From the NCBI GenBank assembly GCA_022113835.1, contig JAILWY010000018.1, positions 20,917,501 through 20,981,500 on the forward strand: a stretch of DNA of 64,000 bases, given 5' to 3'. The translations under genes were made by a program, and so were the position numbers. This DNA is from Atopsyche davidsoni. Its lineage: Eukaryota > Arthropoda > Insecta > Trichoptera > Hydrobiosidae. The notes under the pieces are model-generated. The model was not told the origin of the DNA and ran no database searches. It was given only the letters and a program-made list of their open reading frames with translations. Of this stretch, positions 37,331 through 51,545 are shown one piece after another (the first letter of the stretch is position 1; each line of letters begins with the position of its first letter).

Positions 37331-40300
37331 TGCATCAGTATTGGTTTGGCTGTGTTTGTGTTTAGAAAAATTTGAAAGTTTGGATGGTTAGTCCGAGCGA
37401 ATTATATATTTTTAAACTATTTTTTGGCAATGATAGATGAAGCCAAAAATATTTTGATTGGTTGTAAACATCACACTTTTTTTGAAAGACTTTCTTGTGC
37501 GCACTTTAAAATTATTCTATGAACAAACATACATTTAAGGTATCCTGGAATTAATCCAAAATCACCCTTTAATTACTTTAAGTAGTTTCCTTATGATTAT
37601 TTATTGCTTCCTTGTCATAAACCTCAAACCTCTACTATCGACTGCTGCCATTTCTTTCAAAGTAAAAATCATACGGATTTTATTCGCACATTCAATATTT
37701 CTTTTATATTATGAAATAATATTCCATCAACGATTTACTAGTTTGATTTTTAATACTCTATATTTCAATATTCAATATTATTAATAGACTTAAACCTGAA
37801 GTACAAAAATATCTTAACCACCCTCCCTCTTCATTTGACAGTGATTATTTTATTTAAATGACTCACTGAACTCTCAATATTCGATTAGAACAAATTTATT
37901 TTTTACAGCTGCTATGAGTTCATTGAAGGTTGTATTTTTATCAGAGAAAATCTACTATGTCACCTGATCCACCTAAAGACGCAGGTGGCAATAGTGAACG
38001 AATCCGCATTTTTTATTTTTTTATGGTGATATTTCCACGCTATTGAAGTTGACGCACTTCCAGATCGCCACGTTCTAGACAAACAAGTTCCCATAATAGC
38101 GTAAAGACTTTGAATATTTAAAAATATTTTGAGACACGCGGTCGGATACAATAAAATACTATAAATTTTAAATAAATTTTGTAGTAAAATTTCTGTTATG
38201 ATGTCATCGCAAAGCCTCAATAATTAATGCATTGATGATTGATGATTGATGACTCAATATGATGTGTTAAATATTAAAGCTAACCGAGCTTAATTCATTA
38301 CTTGTTATCAAAGTGCGTTAAAACTTATATGGATTTTTTGTCGAATCGATCGAATCTATTTTTATTTAAAACTTATAATTTCACTATTTGTCATATCTAT
38401 CAGTTGAAGAGTTAAAAATAATTAAGAGTGTTTTAAAAAGTGTGCGCTACAACTTTTACATATAATACATAAGAGGTAGTAAAAATAACATGTTTGTAAT
38501 TTTAAAATCCAAGCAGGAAGAAGAGCTTTAAAAATTTACTGTCCCCAAAAATAATGTTATTCATTCTAAATCTAATTTACATTAAAATAAAAACAAACAG
38601 AATATATAAAATGATATCTACATAATGAATTCATTAAGCAATACAATCGTTTGCAAGAAGTCAATGATCCAGAAATAACCATACAACGAATGACGCGAGT
38701 TGCAGATGTCATTTCTGAAAATTGAACGTGAACAAAGTTTAAAAATATAGTAATAGACCTATTACTTATAAAATGGCATCAGAATACGTCAATTGGTAAT
38801 ACAAGTAATAGTACCTTCGCGGATTTGCTATGAACTAACGTGAATCCATCGGTCTTGTTTTACAATGGAAATACATAAAATATCTTGATCAGGAGTAGCT
38901 TCTTTTTACTTAATTATTTTCAATATAAAGTAAATATGTTCTTACTATTAGAAAACAAGCTTTATTCAAACCTTGAAGCCTACGTTATGTAAGCAAGCCT
39001 TAAAACTACTTTACTATATTTTGATATTTTAATTAAATTTGCACGTGTAGATCTATCGTTTGAATCAACTTTAAATACTATGTTCGTATCAATAAAACCA
39101 TCATCAAAATTATAATAAATAGTTAGTATTATAATTTTTTTTAAGTCTTTAAAAATGTTGAAATATATTTATATACAAATGTACATATATATTTTTTTGA
39201 ATTTTTTTTTAATGATCTATCGATTATCTAAGAACGTGTTTTATTGTTAATTTATGCTCGAAGAAAAGTAAAGTGGCACTCAAAATCTAAAACTCTTCCT
39301 GCAGTTAATGGATATATCATGAATTTGGCAATATTATGACATAATATTTAAGAATTCACAAAGTACTAATTTCAAAAGCGCCATACGTTTCTGGGTTATT
39401 TCTTGAATAAATATGAGATTATAAATCTTAAACCATTAAGATAGTTGTTTTGGCATAAAAGATATTAAAAAAACAATATTTCAAAAAAATAACTAAAAGG
39501 ATGTTATGAAAATGCATGATGACGATTATTAAAATTAAAGTAACAATAAAAAAAAATTATACCTGGCTTAAATATAAAGTGCATAAGAATTTTCCTTAAC
39601 TTGTTTCAAATAATAACGCTGGTTATTATTTATTACGATTCTTAATAGAATTTCCTTATGCATTAAAATACTAAATATTGTATGATATTTTAAAAATTGT
39701 ATGATACCATTAGTTTTAGAATATTATACCTAAATATAACAAAAAACTTAAGTATTTTTAATCCGTGAATTGATGCCTAATTATACAATCCTAGTTAAGA
39801 TTAAATCATTTGGTGTGTCTTAAAGATTTCATTTTACCTTTGGACATGCTGTTAATTTATCAGATTTGCATTTTAATTAATTTAACAATAGGTTTATAAC
39901 GTTAATACAACTAAATTATAGTACAATCTTCAGAGATGACGATTGTTATTTGAAATTGTTGAAACATCATAGCACTTTCGTACGTAAAATAAATACAGGA
40001 ATATTCCCTAATTTTCGTTATTAAACCAAATAATTTAAATTTTTTTTTTTTGTAAATACAACTTATTCAAAAATAAATTATTTACTCACGAATGATTTAT
40101 ATATATTTTATTTATAACAGACTATTTATTTAATTTTGTTTCTTAAACCACCCACTTAACTTAAGTAAATTTTCTCCCGGAAATATTCAATTATTTTTTG
40201 AATATTTTTAATTTTATTTGTATAATTTTTAAAAATCAAATTTTTCCGAATACATTTCAATGATTTAAAATTTTATATGCAATCGACAAAATGTGTAACT

Positions 40301-42506
40301 TCTCATTTGAATCTTTAAATTCTGGCTCAATTCTTAATCCTCCAACGAAACGGGAAAATTTATTATTCTACGCTTCCTTATCACTATCGGCCAATATTTG
40401 GAAATACCGAATATTGGCAAATGTGTTACGTCGAAAACGTGTTATACAAAATAGCATAGGATACGAACTGAAAATAAATATATGCAATAAGGTAAACTTG
40501 TCTAAAAATTCACCTGGTCGTGGGTTACGTCTAAAATAATTCAATAAGCCCATGGTGAATAACCTCTGGGTGTCTAACCGCTATAATAAAATTCAGTGAT
40601 GTAACACCAGGTCTAAATAATATGCCTTTTCATACCGGTTATCGGCTTTTATACAAATAAAATGTTAATGTTAGTAGAGATGCTAGATGTGAGAATGCTT
40701 AGAAACAGACTGCGTTTATTTAAATTTATCCCAATTCAATATTTTAAAGAAATATATTCTGGACCAAGATTCTTTGTATTATATAATTATTCACAAGGGA
40801 AATAAATTATCAGAATTCACCGGAATGTTATAATATTTATGACGAAATTTTATGGCATTTTTAATGTTATATTCACGTTAAATATAAATTCTAGATAATG
40901 TTAAAAAAAACACGGTTTTCGTAAAAATAGCCCACCCCCCCTATACTGACAAGATATCTGCTCTATACTATGCTTTTATATTAAAAATCTATATAATTTT
41001 ATTTATTGTTAAAAAATATCTCACACAAGACCTGCAATAATAATACAAATTATCTTTGACTGACTAAAAATTGGTGAGCCTAATTATATCAGATAATGAT
41101 TAACATTTCGGGACAATACGGAACAGAATGTCATTAGATAAAAATGCAAATATGACTAGACGTAAATTAAAGTTGTATAACGTCATCAATTTAGTTTAAA
41201 ACATGCTTCCATATACTCCAAATTGCAAAAAATACCTCCATGTTTTTTATCAAACGTATATCAAAGAGTGTATAAGTGAGTATTCAATAATTTACTGCAA
41301 AACTGCTTCCAGGATTCGATTTTCTGATTGGTTAAAAAGATTTTTGCTTTGGCTGCAAATAAAATAAGCTGAATTCTTTTAGTGCAAAATATTTTTATGT
41401 ATTATAAAAAATATGTTATCATCAAATTATTTATAATAATTTTCAAAAAAAACCTCCGCATTCTGCCATAACGACGCGAAGGATCGTTAATATTCCTACA
41501 AATAAACTTCTTTGCAAAAATATAAAAAAACTAATTGGGAATACCGTAGACTTGACCGAAAATCATTGAATGCTTTCATTTGAATGATTTAATATAAACG
41601 TAAACATCTTTTTTTATCTTGAATATAATAGTGCGATAAAATCGCCTTAATTATTTATATATTAATTACATACTGAGAATAACGATTAATTATGAAAAGA
41701 GCAAAATCTATAGAATAATCGTTATAGTGGTTAAATTGGATAAAACACAGACTGTTGGTGCAATTCGTAGAGATGTTTATTTAAATTTTAATGTTTATAT
41801 ATGATAAAAAAAAATTGAATTAATATGCAGATGGTTTGTCTCATCATTTTTTGACATGTATTAATAAGTGACTACAATATTTTATATCACTGAGAAATAA
41901 GCTCCTAACAAAATATTTGGTAGTATGCTATACATACGCTTACTTAAAATATTGTTTTATTTAATATATTAAAAAAATTGAGATCAAAAAACGAAATAAA
42001 GTAAATAGATATATTTATTTTTACTTGAAAAAGATTTTTTTTATATTTTTAGGAATAACCGTCATTTTTTACGCGCCCGCTTAAAAAACCTAATGATCCA
42101 AAGGATAATAATCATTATCAATCATTTTCTATGAATATCGAAAATTATTTCAACCTTGATAAATGACCCCATGCAATAATACATTTAATGATTATTCAAA
42201 GTGTTTTTAGGTAAACAAATAAAATGATAATTTGACCGCAAGACACTTCAAACGCGCTAACGTAAATCAGCTGAAGCATGACAACCTTCTCATAAACCAA
42301 AAATATATCATTAATATAATCAATAAAACCAATAAAGCAATAAAACTCCCTAATATCTTTGATTTAACCGGCAAACAAGCATCAAAATTTATTTATTATT
42401 GTTTATGTATTAAGTATATATCATTTTTATTATCAAACCTTTATCTTTAGTAGAAATTAACATCTAAACTCAATTATGCATAACGGGAAATCTATAGTAA
42501 CACTGC
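37331..42506. other. AT-rich stretch, nothing recognised
   Basis: About 5.2 kb. Open frames at 37593-37784, 37960-38220 (minus), 40291-40553 and 42232-42450 are short and AT-driven. A threefold ATTGATG run lies at 38230-38252. No exon-like GC patch was found. Confidence 0.4.
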
Positions 42507-42540
42507 TATATAAATAGAAGCACGCAGTCGGAAAGTCAAG
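42507..42540 (+). promoter_or_regulatory. Possible TATA-type core promoter
   Basis: TATATAAATAG at 42507 is followed about 31 bases later by TCAAG, a weak initiator match, across a locally less AT-rich leader. No ATG with a good frame follows within about 150 bases, and AT-rich DNA produces TATA boxes often, so this is a weak call. Confidence 0.15.
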
Positions 42541-45500
42541 CGATTTCAAGCAACAGGAATAATTATATAATAAATATAAAATTATAGTAATATTATTTTA
42601 ATTTAAAATTTACGATTTGGGGGTGTTATTTTCAGGTAATCTTGACTGAAAGTCGACAACCGCTCTTCTGCGTTAAAATACAAGAGCGCAATATGAATTC
42701 GCAGAAAAACAAACATTCAAAAGCAAAAAACCTGATACAAACGTGTTCGGTTTATTATGTTTCTGTCAGTTGCATTGTTTTATCTACAAAAAAAAAATAA
42801 CTTGCTGGTCATAACAAATAATGTTTAACATAATAATTATCTTGCCATTTCTATTATACTAACTCACAAAAACTCGAACTAATCGTACCTCACTTTTGAG
42901 AAAAAAAAATCCGTTGTTTTGTGACTCAATGTCACGAATTTTAATTCGTTTAAAAATCGCCAGCCAGAGACTTTCTAAGGGCAGCGTAAATTTGAGGAAT
43001 ATAAATTATAAACAAATATTATTATTATTCAAGCGAAATATTTTAAAAAAGTACGGTTGTTTAAATATTAGTAAAAAAATGTAACTTACCTTTTCAGACT
43101 GGTATTCTTGAACACCTGAGGTTTATTATTCAAAATGGCCGTTTTTTTTTCGTATTAATCTTGCAGGATTATTCAGAGTGGCTATTTTCGTATTCTTCTA
43201 CCAAAAAGCACTCCTCGTAGCACCAAATACCTCCGACAGATAGTAGGATCGTATACACAATGTAGTAAACCAAATACATTAAGTAACTCATTTCTCTATA
43301 AATGGCAGTTATAAATCTGTAATATCGCGAATCATTGTATCTGATAATCTACTCGATACTAACAGATGAATATTTTAAGAGATGAAATCTTCGATTAGGT
43401 TCAGAATTGTTATTGCAGCGTCTCCTATCAGATCAACTGTGATTCCTGCAACAAGAGAAAAAAAAGAGTTAAATATTATAGATATTTATCATGTTGTAAA
43501 TATTTAAACATGTGTGGTGTGCTTAGAAACATTTAATGTACAAATTTTTCAATATATTTTTGTAATAATCACATACAAATATCATGTAACGTTTGAAGAA
43601 ATATATTTTCAATAATTCAACATATTAAAAAAACCCTGAAATTAAATTTAAAATTATAGCGACAAAAATGTGATTTCCGTCGTTATTAAATGTAGCATAT
43701 AAATATTGAAAAGAATACAGCAGATTATAAAATAATAATTTGTTTAAATTGTAGAGCCATTCACACGTAACTTTGATAAAAAATACACAATCGTAAAACG
43801 TGCATTCGCTCGCATTTAGAGTTCCAAGAAAACGCAAATTACTTCTCGCAAAAAAAGTCTATTGCCCTTACCAGTACAATAAGACTGCGCACTAAGCTAC
43901 AGCCGTAAATATATTTTAATTCTATTTTATTGCAAACAATTTTTCTTGTGAGAACAGCTCGCTCAAAATGATTTTGGTAGAGCAAGGGTAGGAGCAAGTA
44001 TTTTAGTGTATTTTAAGTTTGTGAACGCGAGTTTACCGTAAAAATAAAGCGTTTGCAACTGTCAAGCAGATTATTATTGCTGCTTGAAAATTGATTCGGT
44101 ATTCTATGTATTTATTCAAAATAAATTATTTTTTCTACTTCAACTAATCAAATATTAAAAGCAACACGTGTATACCTCCTTACAACAGGATATGAGCCAT
44201 ATAACAAGCACGCAAGTGCATGGGATAATCATATAAAAATCATTACTGTAATAAATATGAGATTCTGAAGGACTTTTTTTTTAAGAGTGCCAGGACGTAC
44301 CCTCTTTCAGGAGTGGGAGTGGAGAAGGAAGGATTATGGCTTCCAAGTATTCGAGTTCAGTGACTGGCGAAGGACGACCGCATTCACTGCAGGCAAGGGC
44401 GAGAGAGCGAGTACCTATGATAAAAGCCTTACTTCACCGGCCTGCACAGCCTATCTCCGCAGTATTGCAACGAAGCGATTATAAACTGTCCATGTTTGAA
44501 ATATGAAAGTATAAGCTGGTTGCACGGAAAATTAAAACCACTTATAGTTTAATCTATGTTTTGTGTATTGCCTCTAGTTAAAAGTAGATTTCTGAAATAT
44601 TGGCTAGTAAAAAATATGAATGGTAAAAAATTAGGAAAATATCAGCATTTAGCTTAAAAAAAACATACATGCTACATATTTGTGGTTTAAATTGAAATTA
44701 TTACTTATTCAACTATTTGGTTGTAAATATAAACATTTAAAAACACCCACACTTGTGTTATTTCTACCCAAAAATATGAGCTAATTTTACTTTATTATAG
44801 ACAAAATGTAAATACTCTATGGCATAATTTAATGATTTACAATGTGTTTCCACGCTTAAATATATATACTTATACTTATTAGTATTTAATATTAATGAAA
44901 TAACAACACCACAATTACAAATAAGAAAACATGCACTTGTTACTACAGTTATTGTAATTAATGCACGTCATAAATATATTTTATTAAGTAATTATGTGCT
45001 AGCTATAGAAATGATCTATTTTTTTTTTGCTGTGCATTCTGGCCTCGAGTTGAGAATTCGTAATGTTGAAATTTACAAAGCAGTAGCAAAATAATGAACA
45101 CCGTATTTTATGACTCATAATTCCACATTTGTGCAATTCCAGTAGAGCTATCGTTTATATTTTTAAAAAAATTAACTGACCATGCTATTTTTATTTACCT
45201 CAACAAGTTAAGTGGTTAACATGTCTGCCTACGTCAATAGTGACAGAGCAGAGTGTCATGATTTCTTTAATGTATTAAACAATTCATGCGCTCACAAATA
45301 AAGATTTTATTAATCTCCTATCGTAATATTGCAAATTAATCTGGTGCTTTGTAGATAACGGTGTAATTTTTTTTCATCGATTAAGATAAATACTACAAAT
45401 ATCCTTTGATAGAAAGTGACATACGCATCATGGTCGTGCTTCTATAAAAACTACTCACTGCCTGGTCAACCTTGCCACTGGCGGACATTTATAACACAAA

Positions 45501-48500
45501 ACTCGTCTGGGCTGTTTCGGACATTCGAAATTTCCCAATCGAGCCTACTGAGAAACCTCTTTTCAAATATTTCACTTTTTCATACTTAGCATTTTTTCTC
45601 AAACTCTATCATTCACTAAAAAAAAACCACTGTTATTTCTTTAATCGTATCAATGTATAAATATTTTTTTATAGTTAATCTGCACACACTTAATTACAGT
45701 TACAATCACTGTGATATAATAAGAAAGCATAATAAGCATTACTGACTTTGTTTGGAAATGTTTACCCGAGTTTCATCAACCTAGAGACTAAGATAAATTA
45801 ATGATAAATAAATCATCGCTATCACTCTGCCATGTTTGCAGTAAATTTGCAATCTGCTTATGAGACTCTTTACCAGTAGTCAGGAAGTAATGCACTCAGT
45901 CAAGTGTCTCAATGCATCTGATGCAAATCTAAGTATCACGTTTATGAATGGAATCTGTGAGCAAACCGAAGGCTAAGTAACTCACTGTTGTGACACACAC
46001 TTTGGAAAAGAAAACCTTGCAAACACATTTCAAGTATAAACTCAATTGAAAACTACTTTTTACTGCATATTTTTGGCGACAAATTTATTTTGGATCTGTT
46101 AGGATAAGAGTGTGCCTGTTTGGTTCCGGTCTGTAAATTTGTTTACATGCTTGTTTGATAGTTTCCTGTAATTGTTTAATTAGAGTTTATACATTAATAA
46201 CAGTGTGTTCACAGGTCATGGTCACAATAAATATGATTAATAGCGTGGTTGTTGTGCATAACTTATATCTTACATTATCTGTAAACGGCAAGTGATTACC
46301 TACGATTATTATAAAAAGATATTTTAAATAAATTGTTTTTTTTACAAAAAATTATATATTGTGTAAATAATATATTTTAATGTTATTGGTTTACTCATAA
46401 AACGGCTAGGATAATCTTCAAATTTGTTTACACGATACACCTGTCCCGCTATTGACTCCCACCTGTATTTATTTTATACCTCTGGATTTGCCAACAACAA
46501 TATATATGCATATGCATATATATATATCTATATATATATATCCTAAAAATCTTTATATTACAAAGCACAATATCACAACCATAAATAATATTTTTTTATA
46601 TAATTAATTAAATCTGCCTAATATTTTTAAATCGCATTTAGTGATAAAAAATTAGACCAAAAAGTTATTTATCTAAAAACACAGTTTCTTTATTTCACAC
46701 AATTATTTCCTAGTTGTATAAATAAATTCAACTATAGTATTATCATAAATTATTCAAACATGGGCGTACTAATATTATGAAACTTAGCGTCAGTGAATAT
46801 GTTGGATGAACTACATTCTCTTTAGAGCCTCAAGATATATCTTAAGACGATATTATATGTGTCTATTGTGTAAAAACATAGAATAAAGACAAACTATATG
46901 TAAAAATATACAATAAAAAATATTAATTTCTCATACAAGGAAATCATTGTCAAATTGTACCGTTATATCACATATTATAAATCACGTTAGACTATAAAAC
47001 GTTTTACTAAATATAAATAGTTCCTAGAATTCGTGACTGTTAACAAAAAATAGAACCAAAGAGTCAATGTCCTTATATTTATTAATGAATTTCCTTAAGA
47101 TTGATTATATATTCGTAGATAATATTTAACAAATTTTCTAGTAAATGTAATATTTCAATTGCTATAAGAATGTTTGTAAACTAAAGTAATGAATTGCAAT
47201 AATTTGAAAACAAGCACAACAAATAAAAATATGTACAATATAAAAAATCAAATATAAGTAATAGACAATCGTAGTTTTTAGTTTTCTTGTAATATTCTAA
47301 AAACTGATAAAAATACGTTTATATTTGATTAAATGTCGAAGCTGAAAAGGGATTTTATTATTTTATTGTCAAGGTTTTTATATTGCAATAGTGAAAAATA
47401 TACTCGTGTAAGCCTTGACAATTAAATTGATAAAAATCCTTTTGTCGTTTTAATAGAATTATAACTTAATAATTGAATTAATTAAACCACACTCATATGC
47501 CATTAAATTTAATGAGTAAATAAGAGGAATATCCTTAAACATGAAACGTGATTCCTCGTGAGTAAACAAACCGTACATAGCATTTTAACAGGGTGTTTAC
47601 AAACATGATGTAGACATTTTTATCTGATACAATTAAAAATAAATAAACTATCATATACCATAAAAAATAAGAAATTCCCAAAATATATTTATTTCAATGG
47701 TAGCTTTGATTATGTTATATAAAAGTTACTAAGTGTAATACTAAGTGTTAGGGAAAAACTTTGGAAATTGGATACACTCAAAACACAGCGCCATATCGAT
47801 ATCACTAGATTGACTAAAAATTTACTTTATTTATGGAAGCGTTGAATATATTTTTTCATAAACAACATAAATAGTATTTTATAATATTAACAAAGATATA
47901 AACGAAAGACTCAAAACTCTCTAATTAGTTTAGAATCTCCTTGTACAAGTTGTTAGAGTTTTTTCGATAAGTTGAATAAAATGGAGGCCACGAGGCTGCA
48001 CATTAACAACGGTAAAATATGCGTAGACCATGTTATCCTCTAGAACCTCACTCCGTAAAAACCTTCCCAAGATCCTTCCGAGTCGATATGCATAGTTGTA
48101 TTACAAGTCGTGTGATATCAATTATCAGATTACGGATATTATTATATTTACAATGGGTTTTGGTGTCTTAAGACAGCTTGAAGCTAAAGCTTAAGCTTGT
48201 GTTTTAATTCATATTGATTCACACAGTAGATTACTAAAACAAAAATAATTTCGTTCTACTTTCCCAGTGATATTTATATAAGCAATTCGTGCAGTCGTAG
48301 ATAAACTTAAAAAAGCAGTGCTACACACGATTGACTTGTCTACTTGTTATCAAAGAACTAGATCGTAAAGAAATATCATCGTTGTACGATCGGTTATTAC
48401 AACACCTGAACTATCGATTGTGGCGTACTTACAAATTATAAAAACCAGCTAATTACCGCATAACATACCTGTGAAGTGCAAACTTCATATTTTCACGCAT

Positions 48501-51335
48501 CAAATCAAACATCGTACGTGCGTAACCGGTTGAATAACCACGTCTTATAACACCTGTTAAATAAATGGATTCGCATGTTCTATATAATAAAAAAAATGTT
48601 TTAATTTTATGTGGTAATTTCAGTATACCCGTACAAATAAATATTACACACGATTATTATTAAATTCGTGACATCTGATGTTTAAGTATAAAAATTAAAT
48701 ACACTTGCATTTGTAACCCATACAGGTTTGCCAAAATTTCGAATAATATCGTTTTATATATATATATGATTCGTTGAATTACACTTACGAGTGCATTTAA
48801 TAGATTTGTAAATTACAATTATTAAAATTTTTAACTGGTCTGTAAATCAATAAAAATAAGTGTGCCGCCTAAATCTTAAAACCGGTTTTCTGATTGCGTA
48901 TATGGTTAATGCATTCAAAAGATTTTAAAAAATATCATTATGTCATGAGCTCGTCATACTGAAATGGAATTTCACTTTGATGAAAACTACAGTGTTTTGT
49001 AAAGTATTCAAAGATATTTTTTTAGGTGCTTGTCTCGTCCTTATGTTTTTATAATTTTATTCATTTTTACTCAATTAAAATCGTGCGCACCACTACTAAA
49101 TCTAGTTTTTAGGCTGTTAGTAAACGACTGCATCTTACCTAGCGGGTTTCTAACCTTAGGCCGTTACTTGTTTTATGTTATGTTCTTTGTTATGTATGCG
49201 AATTGTAAATACATATTTTATTAGTATATAAAAATGTCAAACACTTACAGATACAGATCGGTTCTAAAATAGGTTTTATGTGTTATTTTTTGCTTACAAT
49301 GAAATATATTAAATCCTCCCGCATAATGACATTGCAGCGTTGTAGGAACGAACAAAGAGTTTTGCTTATTTAATTGAGCTCGCTGAAATAGCTGTACAAT
49401 AATAATGTACAAGGCCCTTTGCAATACAAAACTGTGCATTATACAAAGAACTGTCACTTGGTGACCTCTTTGAAGAGAAATACAGCATCAAACACGCAAT
49501 ATGAAATACAAACGCACTCATGTTTCAGAAGCATTTACTTTTGTTGTTAGTTATAATCTCAACGTGCGTTTTAATGATAATTCTGTACGTGTCTTTCCGA
49601 TTTCGTTAATTGTGTATAAGTACCTAGATTTACAGAAAAGTGGCGTCAGGAATTATTTCAAATCACATGTACTCTAGAGTGACTTCTTGCTTTTCATAGA
49701 CACACATGTATAAAGGTATCCTGGCCAAATAAAACCAAGGACCTGTCTCATACAATTTATTTTTATTGCGAATATTTTAATGACATTAAAAATCTTCTAT
49801 AATTTTTTTAAATTATTGAGATTTTTTTATCGTTTTTAGGGTGAATTTACTGTAAGAATTTATGAAAATTATTTAAAATAATTATTGGTTAAACATCGGT
49901 AACGCGTTCATAGTTAATGATAATATAAATATACGTACTATGATAAGAAAAAACACAAACGTATTCAGAAAAAAATCATTAAAACGGTAGTGGGATAAAG
50001 TAAAAAACGAGTTGATTGTATCTTAAAACTATGCAACTAAAATAAAAAATGACTAAACATATTAACAAAGTGTAAGATCCTGTCAAAGATGTTCTTCAAA
50101 AAAATGTATGACAATGAAATAAATAAGATTAAAGCCGATGTTTTTTTAAGAAAAAAATACCTTGTTCAGGTAATGACGTAAAAACTGTGAATATTCTATC
50201 GTAAAAGTTTATTCTTTAATAGTATTACAAAAAATGACATAGAAGAACATTAATAAACTTTTTCACACTTGTAATAAATGGTTTTTTAATCTAAAAGAAG
50301 CCATTATTTTTAAGTTTTTACAAAAAAACAACAATATTGCATCTTCTGCGCAAAGGTTAAGCTTCTAAATAAAATATAATATTTTAAAATATAATTGTTG
50401 TATCACGTTGAGAAATTTTTATGAAACACTTTTTGTTTTGTGACATTAAATTATTATTTACAAGCATGCTCAATCATCTTCTAAAAAAAATTTGCTATCT
50501 AATATTTATTACGATCTTTTCGATTTTTTACCTAAGCGCGTAGAATAATCGATAATTCACTATATAAGCAAGTTAACAATAAAATACAGAGAATATGAAT
50601 GAGTCTTTAAGCTGTGCTACTCTTTTTAAGAAGAAGTTTGCTTGGATAGAAGCAATCTGAAGCAATTTGCTTCTACCGTACTGACGATCATAAAGTAGGA
50701 TGCGGTCCTAATAATATTCATATTTTAAATGTGATATCAATATTATAATTAAATGTACTTTAATATTATAATAGTGATAATGAGTACTCGATCTCAATAA
50801 AAAAAACCGTAAATGTTAATTTAGATATCTTTTATTATTGCACCCCAATAAATACTAAAAAATAAAGCAGTTTGCAAACAAATTGTCTCTCGTCATACAG
50901 GAAGAACTCAATATCAATAATAAAACTTCAATGTAAAGTTTTGCACTTCAATAAAATATCAAAATGCAGATATAAGAAGTTTAAAGCAACAAAAAGCAAA
51001 CATCTTTCAAAACAACTATATGCTTTAAATTAAAATAAACGATAGTTTATCAATAAGGTAATTTAATTTTAAATGACATTGAGTCACTTATAAATATTCA
51101 CCGGTCAAAGAACTGTGTTTACAATAAATGTGTAAATATAGTCTGATTATAGTATTTATACCTGGCCTATGCCTTTTGGTCCTTTGACCCCACTTAACTT
51201 ACTTTTTTCAAATCATTTTATCAAATATAAAATTATTTTTTCACATTTGCTTAACGAGGCTACTGTTGTCAGTATCTTGTATATCAAACCTTAAATACTT
51301 AGAAATATCAAATCAGGTTTTTTCATCTTATTCAG
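42541..51335. other. Long AT-rich stretch, nothing firm
   Basis: About 8.8 kb. One patch, 44282-44490, is GC-richer and holds a 65-codon plus-strand frame that could follow an acceptor (CCTCTTTCAG at 44303-44312), with translation EWEWRRKDYGFQVFEFSDWR and more to a stop at 44482-44484; no family was recognised. A TA-rich microsatellite lies at 46500-46541. Other frames (42896-43084, 45472-45660, 49030-49224, 49245-49457 minus) are short and featureless. Confidence 0.35.
46500..46541. repeat. Interrupted TA microsatellite
   Basis: TA runs broken by GC at two places (TATGCATATGCATATA) and once by C. Confidence 0.8.
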
Positions 51336-51545
51336 GTGGCACACTAATCGTGACACACAATTTTACCAGTGGCCGCAAATCGTTGTCTGGCATAAGGCTG
51401 TTGCGTCACGGCGGACCGTGAACTCCGAGCGCAGCGCTCTTACATCATGCCGCTGAAAACATCAACGCCCGTTACTGTCCGACGCACGAAACCCGACATT
51501 CGTCAGTCCGAAAATCACTGTTGGGATTCTCTCGTCCGGTAATAG
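51336..51545 (+). other. GC-richer block with a possible terminal exon
   Basis: A strong acceptor-like tract (TTTTTTCATCTTATTCAG, ending 51335) is followed by a frame open for 39 codons in phase 1, translating as WHTNRDTQFYQWPQIVVWHK and onward to TGA at 51454-51456. The block is clearly more GC-rich than its surroundings. No family was recognised, and a repeat fragment is an equal possibility. Confidence 0.2.

Noticed and set aside
38230..38252. ATTGATG run as a regulatory cluster
   Set aside because: Three units of a 7-mer in AT-rich DNA fit simple slippage.
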